Positions 7,764 to 17,599 of a stretch of 64,000 nt of DNA are shown here, in pieces (the first letter of the stretch is position 1; the number at the start of each line of letters is the position of its first letter). A model generated the notes under the pieces. That model was not told the origin of the DNA. It ran no database searches and saw nothing but the letters and a program-made list of their open reading frames with translations. The DNA is from Candidatus Rokuibacteriota bacterium (lineage in GTDB: Bacteria > Methylomirabilota > Methylomirabilia > Rokubacteriales > CSP1-6): the NCBI GenBank assembly GCA_003221695.1, contig QHSX01000044.1:62001-126000 (forward strand), written 5' to 3'. The translations under genes and the position numbers were made by a program.

Positions 7764-10700
7764 GCCCCGAGCTCTTCATCCGGCGGCCGGTCCTCACGAC
7801 TCTGCTGATGGCCGCCATCCTGCTCTTCGGGATCATGGGCTTCCGGCTCCTGCCCGTGAGCGATCTTCCGAACATCGACTTCCCGACGATCCAGGTCTCC
7901 GCCGCGCTTCCGGGCGCGAGCCCCGAGACGATGGCCTCCGCGGTGGCGACGCCGCTCGAGAAGCAGTTCACCACGATCGCGGGGATCGACTCGATGACCT
8001 CGTCGAGCGCGCTCGGGCTCACGCAGATCACGATCCAGTTCAGCCTCGAGCGGAACATCGACGCGGCCGCCCAGGACGTGCAGGCCATGATCGCGAAGGC
8101 GGCGCCGCTCCTGCCGCCCGGCATGCCGACGCCACCCTTCTACCAGAAGGTGAACCCGGCCGACCAGCCCGTGATCTACCTGTCGCTGAGCTCGCCGACG
8201 CTGCCGCTCTACACCGTCGACGAGTACGCCCAGACGAGCCTGGCCCAGCGCATCTCGACGATCAACGGCGTGGCCCAGGTCCAGGTGTTCGGCTCCCAGA
8301 AGTACGCGGTCCGCGTCCAGCTCGACCCCCGCGCACTCACGACGCGCGGCATCGGCATCGACGAGGTCGAGCAGGCGCTCGCGCGCAGCAACGTCAACCT
8401 CCCGACCGGCACGCTCTACGGCGCCCACCAGATGTTCAACGTCCAGGCCACGGGCCAGCTCACGAACGCCGCCGCCTTCCGCCCGCTCGTCGTGGCGTAC
8501 CGCAACGGGTCGCCGGTCCGGCTCGAGGAGCTCGGGCGCGTGATCGACAGCGTGCAGACCGACAAGGTCGCGAGCTGGTACAACGACGAGCGCGCCGTGA
8601 TCCTCGCCGTCCAGCGCCAGCCGGGGACGAACACCGTCGAGGTCGTGGACGCGATCCGGGCGCTGCTCCCGCGATTCCGGGCGGAGCTCCCGGCCTCGGT
8701 GAACCTGAACGTCCTCTACGACCGCTCCGTCGCGATCCGCGAGTCGGTCCACGACGTCGAGTTCACGCTCCTCCTCTCGATCACCCTGGTCGTCCTGGTC
8801 ATCTTCCTGTTCCTGCGCAACCTGTCGGCGACGATCATCCCGAGCCTCGCGGTCCCGCTCTCGATCATCGGGACCTTCGCGGCCATGTACCTGCTCGGCT
8901 ACACGATCGACATCATCTCCCTGATGGCGCTGACCCTCTGCGTCGGCTTCGTCGTGGACGACGCGGTCGTGATGCTCGAGAACATCGTCCGTCACCTGGA
9001 GGAGGGCAAGGGCCGGCTCGAGGCCGCCCTGATCGGCTCCAAAGAGATCGGGTTCACGATCCTCTCGATGACGCTCTCGCTCGCCGCCGTGTTCATCCCC
9101 GTCCTCTTCATGGGCGGCGTCGTCGGCCGGCTGCTCCACGAGTTCGCGGTCGTCATCACCGTCGCGGTGCTCGTGTCGGGCTTCGTGTCGTTGACGCTCA
9201 CCCCCATGGCGTGCAGCCGGTTCCTCCGTCCGCCGGGCCAGTCGCACTCCCGGCTGTACGCGGTCTCCGAGCGCTTCTTTGACGGCATGCTCCGTACGTA
9301 CGACTGGACGCTCCGGTGGGTGCTCACGCACCGGCGCACGGTCATGGTCGTCATGCTCCTGACCTTCGTGTTGACCGGCTGGCTCTTCATGGCGATCCCG
9401 AAGGGCTTCATCCCGACCGAGGACACCGGCCAGATCTTCGCGTTCACGGAGGCGGCCCAGGACATCTCGTTCGACGCGATGAAGGAGAAGCAGCGGGCGG
9501 CCGCCGCGATCGTGTTGAAGCAGCCCTACATCGACCAGATCATGTCGTCGATCGGCGCCTCGACCATCAACGTCGTTCCGAACACCGGTCGCATCTTCAT
9601 GCGCCTCAAGCCGCGCGACCAGCGGCCGCCGGCCGACAAGATCATCGAGGATCTCAGGCCCAAGCTCGGCGCGATCCCCGGCTTCAAGGTGTACCCGCAG
9701 AACCTGCCGACCATCCGGATCGGTGGCAGCCTCACGAAGGCGCTCTACCAGTACACGCTCCAGGCCACCGACCTCCCGGCGCTCTATCACTGGGCGCCGA
9801 TCCTCTACGACAAGATGCGGACGCTTCCGGGCTTCACCGACGTCAACACCGACCTCCAGATCACGAGCCCGCAGATCACCGTGGACATCGACCGGGACAA
9901 GGCCTCGGCGCTCGGCGTGACCGCCGAGCAGATCGAGAACGCGCTGTACGACGCCTACGGCTCGCGCCAGGTCTCGACGATCTACACGCCGACGAACCAG
10001 TACTGGGTCATCATGGAGCTCGACCCCAAGTACCAGCGCGACCCCACCGAGCTCTCCCTGCTCTACGTGCGGTCGCAGTCGGGCAAGCTCGTGCCGCTCA
10101 ACTCCGTCGCGCGCCTGAAGCCGACCATCGGGCCCCTGACGGTCACGCACCTGGGGCAGCTCCCGGCGGTGACGATCTCGTTCAATCTCCAGCCCGGCGT
10201 GTCACTCAGCGAGGCGGTGGCGGAGGTCCAGAAAGTCCAGCGCGACCTCCGGCTCCCGGCCACGATCGTCGGGAGCTTCCAGGGCACGGCCCAGGCGTTT
10301 CAGGCGTCGCTCAAGGGCCAGGGGCTCCTCCTCGTCGTCACGGTCCTCGTCATCTATCTTGTGCTGGGCATCCTGTACGAGAGCTTCATCCATCCGCTCA
10401 CGATCCTCTCGGGGTTGCCGTCGGCGGGCGTGGGAGCGCTGCTGACGCTGATGCTGTTCAAGCTCGAGCTCAACGTCTACGGCTTCGTCGGGATCATCAT
10501 GCTGGTCGGCATCGTGAAGAAGAACGCGATCATGATGATCGACTTCGCGCTCGAGGCCGAGCGCGCGGGCGCCACGCCAGCCGACGCGATCTACAAGGGG
10601 TGCCTGCTCCGGTTCCGGCCGATCATGATGACGACGATGGCGGCACTCCTCGGTACGCTCCCGATCGCCCTCGGCATCGGGGCGGGAGCCGAGTCGCGGC

Positions 10701-10978
10701 GCGCGCTGGGGCTCGCGGTCGTGGGCGGCCTGCTCTTGTCTCAGCTCCTGACGCTCTACATCACCCCGGTGCTGTACATCTACATGGAGTCGGCACAGAA
10801 GCGGCTCGGCACGCTCCGTGAGCGGTTCCAGCGTCGCGCGGGCGCTGGGCGGCGGGTGCCGGCTCAGGGCGTCGCCGGGGCCCCGTCGGCTTCATCGTCC
10901 TCCTCTACTCGAGGGGCGGGCGGCGCCCTCCCCACGGGTGCGCGGCTTCGAACGCCGCCGACGCCTGGAGCACCGTGA
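7760..10978 (+). CDS. RND multidrug efflux pump, HAE1 family inner-membrane subunit
   Basis: A 1072-residue proton-driven pump of the AcrB/MdtB family. The proton-relay aspartates occur in GFVVDDAVVMLENIV, and the relay Lys in GIVKKNAIMMIDFA. The N terminus MSPELFIRRPVLTTLL is typical. Two large periplasmic loops and twelve membrane helices are as expected. The start ATG overlaps the adaptor stop. After the last helix the C terminus runs on as about 70 low-complexity residues and overlaps the 3' end of the converging amidase gene by 74 bases; this tail is probably not important. No TolC-like outer-membrane gene is present, so a channel encoded elsewhere must be used. Confidence 0.95.
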   Translation: MSPELFIRRPVLTTLLMAAILLFGIMGFRLLPVSDLPNIDFPTIQVSAALPGASPETMASAVATPLEKQFTTIAGIDSMTSSSALGLTQITIQFSLERNIDAAAQDVQAMIAKAAPLLPPGMPTPPFYQKVNPADQPVIYLSLSSPTLPLYTVDEYAQTSLAQRISTINGVAQVQVFGSQKYAVRVQLDPRALTTRGIGIDEVEQALARSNVNLPTGTLYGAHQMFNVQATGQLTNAAAFRPLVVAYRNGSPVRLEELGRVIDSVQTDKVASWYNDERAVILAVQRQPGTNTVEVVDAIRALLPRFRAELPASVNLNVLYDRSVAIRESVHDVEFTLLLSITLVVLVIFLFLRNLSATIIPSLAVPLSIIGTFAAMYLLGYTIDIISLMALTLCVGFVVDDAVVMLENIVRHLEEGKGRLEAALIGSKEIGFTILSMTLSLAAVFIPVLFMGGVVGRLLHEFAVVITVAVLVSGFVSLTLTPMACSRFLRPPGQSHSRLYAVSERFFDGMLRTYDWTLRWVLTHRRTVMVVMLLTFVLTGWLFMAIPKGFIPTEDTGQIFAFTEAAQDISFDAMKEKQRAAAAIVLKQPYIDQIMSSIGASTINVVPNTGRIFMRLKPRDQRPPADKIIEDLRPKLGAIPGFKVYPQNLPTIRIGGSLTKALYQYTLQATDLPALYHWAPILYDKMRTLPGFTDVNTDLQITSPQITVDIDRDKASALGVTAEQIENALYDAYGSRQVSTIYTPTNQYWVIMELDPKYQRDPTELSLLYVRSQSGKLVPLNSVARLKPTIGPLTVTHLGQLPAVTISFNLQPGVSLSEAVAEVQKVQRDLRLPATIVGSFQGTAQAFQASLKGQGLLLVVTVLVIYLVLGILYESFIHPLTILSGLPSAGVGALLTLMLFKLELNVYGFVGIIMLVGIVKKNAIMMIDFALEAERAGATPADAIYKGCLLRFRPIMMTTMAALLGTLPIALGIGAGAESRRALGLAVVGGLLLSQLLTLYITPVLYIYMESAQKRLGTLRERFQRRAGAGRRVPAQGVAGAPSASSSSSTRGAGGALPTGARLRTPPTPGAP

Positions 10979-12314
10979 GATCGGCGAAGCGGCGGCCGAC
11001 GATCTGCAGGCCCACCGGCAGGCCCGCCGGGGTGAACCCCGCCGGGACCGAGGCGGCCGGCTGGCCCGTGAAGTTGAACGGGTAGCTGAACGAGGCCCAG
11101 CCGAGCCAGTCCCAGGCGTGCTGCGGCCAGTCCGCCGGGTTGAGCCGGCCGACGGGGAAGGCGGCGACCGAGGTCGTCGGGGTCAGGAGCAGGTCGTACT
11201 TCTCGAAGAGCGGGCGCACCGTGTCCCAGAAGGCGAACTTCCGCCCACGCGCCTCGATGTAGTCCACGACGCTGTAGCGGAGGCCGTCCTCGATACAGGC
11301 GACCAGGCCGGGATCCATACGCCGACCCCACTGCCGGAGGTACGGCGCATAGTTGCCCGCCTCGTGGGTGCTCCACATGCACCGGATCAGGTCGTGCGTG
11401 TCGGCGAAGCCCGGCTTCACCTCCTCCACGACGCAGCCGAGGCCCTCGAAGGCCCGCACCGCCTGCGTGACGACCGCCGCCACCGGGGCGTCGACCGGAA
11501 GCCCGTCCAGGTCGGGACTGAACGCGACCCGGAGTCCCTCGATCCCGCGGTCGAGCGCGCCGACGTAATCGTGCGGTACGCCCTCGAGCGAGGTCCGGTC
11601 CCACTCGTCGGGGCCCGCCATGGCCGCGAGCATCAGCGCGGCGTCAGCCACCGTCCGCGTCATCGGCCCGATGTGCGAGGTGTAGTCGGCGTTGGAGACG
11701 GGCCACATCGGGACGCGCCCATAGGTGGGCTTGAGGCCGTAGACGCCGCAGAAGGCCGACGGGATCCGGATGGACCCGGCGCCGTCCGAGCCCTGGTGGA
11801 GCGGCCCCATTCCGGCGGCCGCGGCCGCGCCGGCGCCGGCGCTCGAGCCGCCGGTCGTCACCTGGGTGTTCCAGGGGTTGCGCGTGATCCCGGTCACCGG
11901 GCTGTCGCCGATCGCCTTCCAGCCGAACTCCGGAGTCGTTGTCTTCCCGACGATGATCGCGCCCGCTTCTTTGAGGCGGCGGACGAACGGCGCATCAACA
12001 TCAGGCACGCGGTCCAAGAAGATGAACGAACCAGACATCGTCCTCACACCCTTGGTGAAGTGCAGGTCTTTGATGGAGACGGGGATCCCGTGGAGCAGAC
12101 CCAGCCGCTCGCCCCGCACGACCGCCAGCTCGGTGGCGCGTGCCGCGTCGAGCGCGGCGTCGGGCGTCACGGTGCAGAAGGCGTTGACGGTGGGATTGAG
12201 GCGCTCGATCCGCTCGAGGACCGCGCGGGTCAGCTCGACCGGTGAGAGCTTCTTTGCGCGGATGAGGGCGACGAGCTGGGTGGCAGGCGTGTCGCAGAGG
12301 TCGGCTCCAGTCAT
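10905..12314 (-). CDS. Amidase (amidase-signature family)
   Basis: A 469-residue serine amidase. The Ser-cisSer-Lys triad is visible: Lys in GIPVSIKDLHF, the Gly/Ser-rich TTGGSSAGAGAAAAAGMGPL, and the nucleophile region GSDGAGSIRIPS. It hydrolyses an amide to acid and ammonia; the substrate is not readable. Its ATG overlaps the stop of the upstream carbamoyltransferase (ATGA), so both are translated together, which hints that a carbamoylated compound or amide is processed by the pair. It converges with the RND pump gene. Confidence 0.92.
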   Translation of the reverse strand: MTGADLCDTPATQLVALIRAKKLSPVELTRAVLERIERLNPTVNAFCTVTPDAALDAARATELAVVRGERLGLLHGIPVSIKDLHFTKGVRTMSGSFIFLDRVPDVDAPFVRRLKEAGAIIVGKTTTPEFGWKAIGDSPVTGITRNPWNTQVTTGGSSAGAGAAAAAGMGPLHQGSDGAGSIRIPSAFCGVYGLKPTYGRVPMWPVSNADYTSHIGPMTRTVADAALMLAAMAGPDEWDRTSLEGVPHDYVGALDRGIEGLRVAFSPDLDGLPVDAPVAAVVTQAVRAFEGLGCVVEEVKPGFADTHDLIRCMWSTHEAGNYAPYLRQWGRRMDPGLVACIEDGLRYSVVDYIEARGRKFAFWDTVRPLFEKYDLLLTPTTSVAAFPVGRLNPADWPQHAWDWLGWASFSYPFNFTGQPAASVPAGFTPAGLPVGLQIVGRRFADLTVLQASAAFEAAHPWGGRRPPLE

Positions 12315-14074
12315 GGGGTCCTCTTCGAGATGAGATAGCGGCCGAGGGCCAGGTGCGGCAGCCCCGAGCGCTCGAAGGTGTCCACGGCGTCCTCGGGCGA
12401 GGCGACGAGCGGCTCACCGTGCAGGTTGAACGACGTGTTGAGCACGGCGCCGATGCCCGTGCGGGCCTCGAACTCGCGGAGCACCCGGTAGTAGGGCGGG
12501 TTCCACGCCTCATCCACGATGTGGGCGCGCGCCGTCCCGTCGTGAGGGTGGATCGCCGCGACGATCTCGTCCCGCCGCTTCGGGTTGGTCGGGAACGCGA
12601 GCATCATGTACGGCGAGGCGAGCCCCTTCGGGTTGACCAGGTAGTCCGCCTCGCGCTCACGCAGCACGGAGGGGGCGAACGGCATCCAGAAGTCGCGGTT
12701 CTTGATCATCCGGTTGATCAGGGGGACCACGCGGTGGTCCGCGGGGTTCGCGAGGATCGAGCGGTTGCCGAGCGCCCGCGCGCCGAACTCCATCCGCCCG
12801 GCGCAGCGCGCCACGACGCCGTCCGACGCGAGCAGCTCCGCGATCCGCTCTTCGATCCGCTCTGGCTCGCTCACGCGGTGCCGTCCGGCGAGGTCGCGCC
12901 GGCGGATCACCGCCTCGACCTCGGCGTCGTCGATCCCGGGGCCGAGGTACGCGGGGCCGAACGGGCGCGGGGCCGGCGCGATCCCCCGACGCGCGCAGAG
13001 CTCGAGGTAGCCGAGGTACGCTGCACCGACGGCGTTGGATTCGTCCCCGCACGACGGGAAGACGAAGAGGTCCGTCACCCACGGCTCCTCGGCGAGCAGC
13101 ATGTTCGCCTTGACGTTCATGAAGACGCCGCCGCCGAGCGCCAGGCGCTCACCACCGTAGCGCTCGTGCATGCGCCGCGCCCAACCGAGGAGCGACTCCT
13201 CGAGGACCCGCTGGGCGCCGCCGGCGATCCCGTCGAACCGGAGGCCGAGCGTCGCCTCGAGGAGGGCGCGGTAGAGTGGGCCCCGCTTCTTCCACTCGAA
13301 CCGGCAGGGCCGCGCGTCCCTCCAGTCGAACACCGTGCGAAGCGCCGCCGTCGCACGCTCCGTCGGTCCCGCCGGCGCGTAGGGCGCGAGCCCCATCACC
13401 TTGTACTCGTGCTCGCCCGGCTTCATGCCGAGCAGCAGCGTCACGAGGGTGTAGAAGGAGCCGAGGGAGCCGGGCCCGCTCGGCGTCGCCTCGCTGCGCT
13501 CGAGCGTGATGCCGCGCCCGCTCGAGGCGGTGGCGCAGAGGCCGTCACCCGAGTTGTCGTTGGTGAGCACCAGCGCCGACGCGCCCGCGAAGGGCGAGCC
13601 GAAGTAGGCGGCGGCGGCGTGACAGGTGTGGTGATCAACGAGGCTCACGCGGTCGGCGTCGATCCCGAGGTGCGTCGTGACGGCGACCCGCCGCTCCCGC
13701 TCAGGGAGCGGCGACTTGCCGGGCGCCGGGTCGAGGAGACCGAGCTTCGCGCCGAGCCGGCGGGCCCGGCCCGTGAGCCCCCGCCGGGGCGCGTCGAGCC
13801 TGACAGCGTAGTACTCCCGCGCGTACGCGGGGTCGCGCATCACGCGGTTCATCCAGTCGTAAGACGGGATGCGGGTGCCGGCGAGGACGACCCGGTCGAC
13901 CGCGGCGGGGCTGAGCGCGAGCTCGCGCAGGAGCGCGTCGATCGCCACGCGCGGGTAGCCAGCGTCGTTCTTCAGCCGCGAGAACCGCTCCTCCGACGCG
14001 CAGCCGACGATCGCGCCGTCGCGCAGCACGGCCGCCGTCGCGCAATGCGTTTCGCTGATCCCCAGAACGATCAC
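12311..14074 (-). CDS. Carbamoyltransferase, NodU/TobZ family
   Basis: A 587-residue O-carbamoyltransferase that moves a carbamoyl group from carbamoyl phosphate, via carbamoyl-adenylate, to a hydroxyl of a sugar or natural product. I chose the GTG at 14074, giving MIVLGISETHCATAAVL; upstream in-frame sequence to 14347 is an artefact of the neighbouring gene. The N-terminal YrdC/kinase-like part carries DNSGDGLCAT and LALGGGVFMNVKANML; the C-terminal domain carries MEFGARALGNRSIL and LNTSFNLHGEPLV. It is cotranscribed with an amidase. A -10-like TATCAT lies ten bases upstream of the start and no clear ribosome site is present. Confidence 0.92.
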   Translation of the reverse strand: MIVLGISETHCATAAVLRDGAIVGCASEERFSRLKNDAGYPRVAIDALLRELALSPAAVDRVVLAGTRIPSYDWMNRVMRDPAYAREYYAVRLDAPRRGLTGRARRLGAKLGLLDPAPGKSPLPERERRVAVTTHLGIDADRVSLVDHHTCHAAAAYFGSPFAGASALVLTNDNSGDGLCATASSGRGITLERSEATPSGPGSLGSFYTLVTLLLGMKPGEHEYKVMGLAPYAPAGPTERATAALRTVFDWRDARPCRFEWKKRGPLYRALLEATLGLRFDGIAGGAQRVLEESLLGWARRMHERYGGERLALGGGVFMNVKANMLLAEEPWVTDLFVFPSCGDESNAVGAAYLGYLELCARRGIAPAPRPFGPAYLGPGIDDAEVEAVIRRRDLAGRHRVSEPERIEERIAELLASDGVVARCAGRMEFGARALGNRSILANPADHRVVPLINRMIKNRDFWMPFAPSVLREREADYLVNPKGLASPYMMLAFPTNPKRRDEIVAAIHPHDGTARAHIVDEAWNPPYYRVLREFEARTGIGAVLNTSFNLHGEPLVASPEDAVDTFERSGLPHLALGRYLISKRTP

Positions 14075-14129
14075 GACCGAACGATGATAACAGCAAACCC
14101 CGAGCGGAAACCCAGCCCGCGTCCCGCCG

Positions 14130-15965
14130 TCAGGGCAGCCGGATCGCGTGGTAGTCGCCGATTGGCCCGCCGGGGCCGTCCCGGAGGACCCGCGGCAACG
14201 CCGTCGCCTGCAGCAGGACACCGTCGGACCCGACGACCGGCCGTACAAACCGCTCGCGCCGCACGTCGTAGAGATAGCGCGGCGCCAGCACCTCGAGGAA
14301 GAAGAGCCCGTCGGGGTCCGGAACGAAGCGTGGTGCACCCGTACCATCGAGCGGCACGACGTACCCGCCGGCTCGAGCGAAATCGCTCACCACGGCGACC
14401 TTGCTCGTGGCCGAGCCCAGCGAGAGCCGCCCGGACTCGGGGCCGACGGGCAAGGCGAGCAGGCCCGTCGCCGGACCATTCGGCGCGTCCCACACGAGCA
14501 CGCCGCTCCACTCACCCTGTCCGACGACGATCCCGTCCCCGACGAACACCAGCCGCTCCGCGCCCGGCGCCGGACGCGCGCGCACGGCCTCGTCCAGGAA
14601 CGCGCCGAGCGAGATCCCGGGTGACGCGGGCGTCGTGACCCTGAGGGTCATCTGGGTCGGACCAGGGTCGCCGAAGGCGAAGGTGGCGGTGGCCGGCCCT
14701 GCGCCGGGAGTCGCTTGAAGAAAGCCGAGCTGCCTCAGCCCCAACTGCAGTTCCGCCCGGAGCCAGCCCGCGACGGCCTCGGCCGCGCCGACGTTCAGCG
14801 TCAGCTCGGTCTGGGTCGCGAACGCGCCCGCGTCCCACGTCCGGAGGAACTCACCGCCCCAGCCGAGGTCGGTCGTGCTGTCGGGCGCATCTGGCTTCCC
14901 CTGTCGCCGCTCGAAGGTGTGCCGATAGACGACGGGCGTGGGGCTTCGGGTCGGTGTCGCCCAGCTCGGCGCCTCCTCGGCCACGTGGACGGTGATCGCG
15001 ATCTGATCGTCCGCGGTCTTCGCGAGCACCCGTCCGTCCGTGAGGTCTACCACCGCCCACAGCAGCAGGCCCTCGGGAAACGTGCGCATCAGCGGAACGG
15101 TCAACGGCAAACAGACGAAGGCTCCGCACGTCTCGAGGACGACCGGGTTGCCGTCCCCGTCGAGGCCGTACACCGGCTGGGCCACGCGCGGCCAGCGAAA
15201 GAAGGCGGGTGGGGCGTGATCCACCCGCACCACCGCGAGCAGGTGGCCGCTCGTGCTCGCCGACACCTCCGTGAGCGTCCACGAGTAGGTCGCCCCCTCC
15301 GTCGGTGACTGACGGAGGTCGTAGTGGGTTGAATCGAGGACGACCGCAAAGGCGTCGCCGAACGTCACCGTCCGGCTCGTGAGGGTCCGGGTCCGGGGCG
15401 GCGTGACCTCCACATCCGTCAGGTCGTAGAAGCCGGGGACGCCGGGAAACGGGACCCTCCACTGATACACCACGGTCCGGTCGTACTCCACGTTCTGTTG
15501 CCGATAGTCGATCGCGTGACTGAGGTCGACCCGGGCGCCCAGGTCGACGCCCTCTCGGGGCAACGTCCACGACGCGATCGGCAGCAGGCGCACCGCCGGC
15601 CCGTCGGCGGAATCCTCGTGGACGACCTCGATCGAGCTCGGCAGGCGCGGCACGGCGTAGCCGACGACGCGGTTGGGCTGGCCCGGGCCGAAGGCGGAGC
15701 GCCCCACGAGCTGGTGCTCACCGTCTCCCCATCGCACCTCCTCGAAGTCGGTCGAGGCGAGCGGACGGTCACCCTCGGGCGGCTTCAGAAGAAAGATGCC
15801 TTTGGGCGTGCGGAGCTTCCAGCGGGCTGGAGTGTCGCCGGAATCGAGAAAGACCTCTTCGACGCGCACACCGCCAAGGACCTTGCCGATCACACCGCCA
15901 GGAGACCCGGCGGTGGTCGAGGGAGCCAGGACCACGAGCAGGGTGAGGGGTAACACGCGGCGCAT
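14130..15965 (-). CDS. Exported protein of unknown function, 611 residues
   Basis: I do not recognise a family. The N terminus is a signal peptide (MRRVLPLTLLVVLAPSTTAG). The rest has no membrane helix, is low in cysteine (two near CGAFVCL), and is rich in Val, Gly, Pro and short beta-type stretches, suggesting an extracellular beta-sandwich protein. One segment (about residues 195-250) contains runs of Thr/Ser. It is monocistronic or a tail gene downstream of livF, from which it is separated by about 150 bases. Codon usage matches its neighbours, so it looks like a real, native gene. Confidence 0.75.
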   Translation of the reverse strand: MRRVLPLTLLVVLAPSTTAGSPGGVIGKVLGGVRVEEVFLDSGDTPARWKLRTPKGIFLLKPPEGDRPLASTDFEEVRWGDGEHQLVGRSAFGPGQPNRVVGYAVPRLPSSIEVVHEDSADGPAVRLLPIASWTLPREGVDLGARVDLSHAIDYRQQNVEYDRTVVYQWRVPFPGVPGFYDLTDVEVTPPRTRTLTSRTVTFGDAFAVVLDSTHYDLRQSPTEGATYSWTLTEVSASTSGHLLAVVRVDHAPPAFFRWPRVAQPVYGLDGDGNPVVLETCGAFVCLPLTVPLMRTFPEGLLLWAVVDLTDGRVLAKTADDQIAITVHVAEEAPSWATPTRSPTPVVYRHTFERRQGKPDAPDSTTDLGWGGEFLRTWDAGAFATQTELTLNVGAAEAVAGWLRAELQLGLRQLGFLQATPGAGPATATFAFGDPGPTQMTLRVTTPASPGISLGAFLDEAVRARPAPGAERLVFVGDGIVVGQGEWSGVLVWDAPNGPATGLLALPVGPESGRLSLGSATSKVAVVSDFARAGGYVVPLDGTGAPRFVPDPDGLFFLEVLAPRYLYDVRRERFVRPVVGSDGVLLQATALPRVLRDGPGGPIGDYHAIRLP

Positions 15966-16118
15966 CGTGGACAGCAGTCAGCAAGAGCGATTCCAGGAGT
16001 TCGCGACGCGACAGGCCCGACGTTTCGAGGACTTCCAAGACCTGGGCGTCGAACGACCGACACCGGCACGCTGCAGTCGCACCCTCGCGGTGCACCGCGC
16101 GCAGGGCAGGCCCGGCGA

Positions 16119-16841
16119 TCAGCCGCGGACTGTTTTCATGACGTCCTCGTTCGCGAAGACGTCCTGGGGCCGTCCGTGGAAGATGATCTCGCCGCGGTCG
16201 ATCGCGTAGAGGCGGTCGGCGACCCGCGTCGCGTTGACCAGATTGGACTCGGCGATCAGCACGGAGACGCCCAGGGCCTTGATCGCCTTGACGGCCTCGA
16301 TGAGGCGGGTCACGACGACGGGTGCCAGCCCCTCGAACGGCTCGTCGAGGAGCAGGACGGACGGCCCGAGGGTCATCGCCCGGCTGATCGCGACCATCTT
16401 CTTCTGACCCCCGGAGAGGTGGAGCCCCCGCCGCCCTAGGAACGACTTGACCTCGGGGAAGAGGGAGAAGATGCGCGCGTCGGCGTCCGCCGCCGGCGCC
16501 GCGGCCTCGCCCGGCCGCGCGAGCCAGGAGGTGATCTGGAAGTTCTCCTCGACGGTGAGGTCGGGAAAGATGCCGGCGTCCTCGGGCGCGTAGCCGATGC
16601 CCAGGAGCGCCCGCTCGTGGGCGGGCAGGCGCGTGATGTCGCGGCCCCGGAAGGCGACCGTCCCGGCGCGCACCGGGAGGAGCCCCATGATGCTGTCGAT
16701 CGTCGTCGTCTTCCCCGCACCGTTCCGGCCGACGAGGCAGACCGCCTCGCCGTCGTTGACGGCGAGCGAGACAGCGCGAAGGATCTGCGCCGGCCCGCGG
16801 AAGGTGTCGACGCGCGCGAGCTCGAGCATGGTGCCGGGCAT
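16119..16841 (-). CDS. livF: Branched-chain amino acid-type ABC transporter ATP-binding protein LivF
   Basis: A 240-residue ATPase of the LIV (HAAT) family. Walker A is GRNGAGKTT, the signature LSGGQKK, and Walker B VLLLDEPFEG. It follows livG directly with a one-base gap. The sequence begins MPGTMLELARV; either Met could start it. It is the last gene of a six-gene operon that begins with the LIV-type binding protein near 23.2 kb. Confidence 0.94.
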   Translation of the reverse strand: MPGTMLELARVDTFRGPAQILRAVSLAVNDGEAVCLVGRNGAGKTTTIDSIMGLLPVRAGTVAFRGRDITRLPAHERALLGIGYAPEDAGIFPDLTVEENFQITSWLARPGEAAAPAADADARIFSLFPEVKSFLGRRGLHLSGGQKKMVAISRAMTLGPSVLLLDEPFEGLAPVVVTRLIEAVKAIKALGVSVLIAESNLVNATRVADRLYAIDRGEIIFHGRPQDVFANEDVMKTVRG

Positions 16842-16842
16842 C

Positions 16843-17598
16843 TCAGCGAGGCCCCGTGGTGCCGATGAGCGTGGTCGTCACGGCTTCGTTGCGCCGGATC
16901 TCGTCCGGCGTCCCGTCGGCGAGGATCGCCCCCTGGTGCATGGCGACGATCCGGTCGGAGTAGTTGAAGACGACGTCCATGTCGTGCTCGATGATCGCCG
17001 CGGAGATGCCCCTGGACCGGACGACCGACGTGACCGTGTCCATGATCGGTGTCTTCTCGCGCGTGCTCACGCCGCTCGTCGGCTCGTCGAGGAACAGGAG
17101 CTTCGGCCGGAGCGCGTACGCGATGGCGACGTCGAGGAGCTTGCGCTCGCCCTGCGAGACGCCGCCCGCGAGCATCTGGGCCTTCCCCTCGAGGCCGAAG
17201 AGCCGGAGGATCTCGAGCGCCTCGTCCCACACGGCGTGGTCGGCGCTCGCGAGCGAGGCGAGCTTCCGGGTCTTGCCCTCGCGCGAGAAGATCGTCAGCG
17301 CGACGTTGTCGAGCGCGCTCAGCTGGTCGAACAGGTTCACGAGCTGAAAGCTCCGCGCGATCCCGGCGCTGATCCGACCGTGCACGGACTCGTGGGTGAC
17401 GTCCTGGCCCCTGAACAGGATCTGCCCGCTGTCGGGCGGGAAGAGCCCGGAGATCAGATTGACGAGCGTCGTCTTGCCGGCGCCGTTGGAGCCGATGAGC
17501 GCGAGCACCTCCCGCTCCTTGACCGTGAAATCCACGTGGTCCACGGCGTGGGTGTCGCCGAAATACTTGACGAGATTCTTGGTGACCAGGAGGCTCAC
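16843..17598 (-). CDS. livG: Branched-chain amino acid-type ABC transporter ATP-binding protein LivG
   Basis: A 251-residue ATPase. Walker A is GSNGAGKTT, the signature VSQGERK, and Walker B LLFLDEPTSG. It has the LivG-specific C-terminal region after the H-loop (IEHDMDVVFNYSDRI). It starts one base after the livM stop and pairs with LivF to drive the LivH/LivM pore. Confidence 0.94.
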   Translation of the reverse strand: MSLLVTKNLVKYFGDTHAVDHVDFTVKEREVLALIGSNGAGKTTLVNLISGLFPPDSGQILFRGQDVTHESVHGRISAGIARSFQLVNLFDQLSALDNVALTIFSREGKTRKLASLASADHAVWDEALEILRLFGLEGKAQMLAGGVSQGERKLLDVAIAYALRPKLLFLDEPTSGVSTREKTPIMDTVTSVVRSRGISAAIIEHDMDVVFNYSDRIVAMHQGAILADGTPDEIRRNEAVTTTLIGTTGPR

Positions 17599-17599
17599 G

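Noticed and set aside
7280-10150. A 956-codon open frame on the minus strand opposite the RND pump
   Set aside because: It has an Arg/Asp/Glu/His-rich composition typical of antisense frames in high-G+C DNA, no domain, and lies entirely over a clear RND gene.
10905-10978. Functional C-terminal tail of the RND pump
   Set aside because: The tail is low-complexity and overlaps the amidase 3' end; it probably reflects a lost earlier stop codon.
12311-14347. Longer carbamoyltransferase starting at 14347
   Set aside because: The added 91 residues are Ser/Arg/Gly/Cys-rich and overlap the 3' end of the exported protein gene; the fold begins at IVLGISE near 14074.
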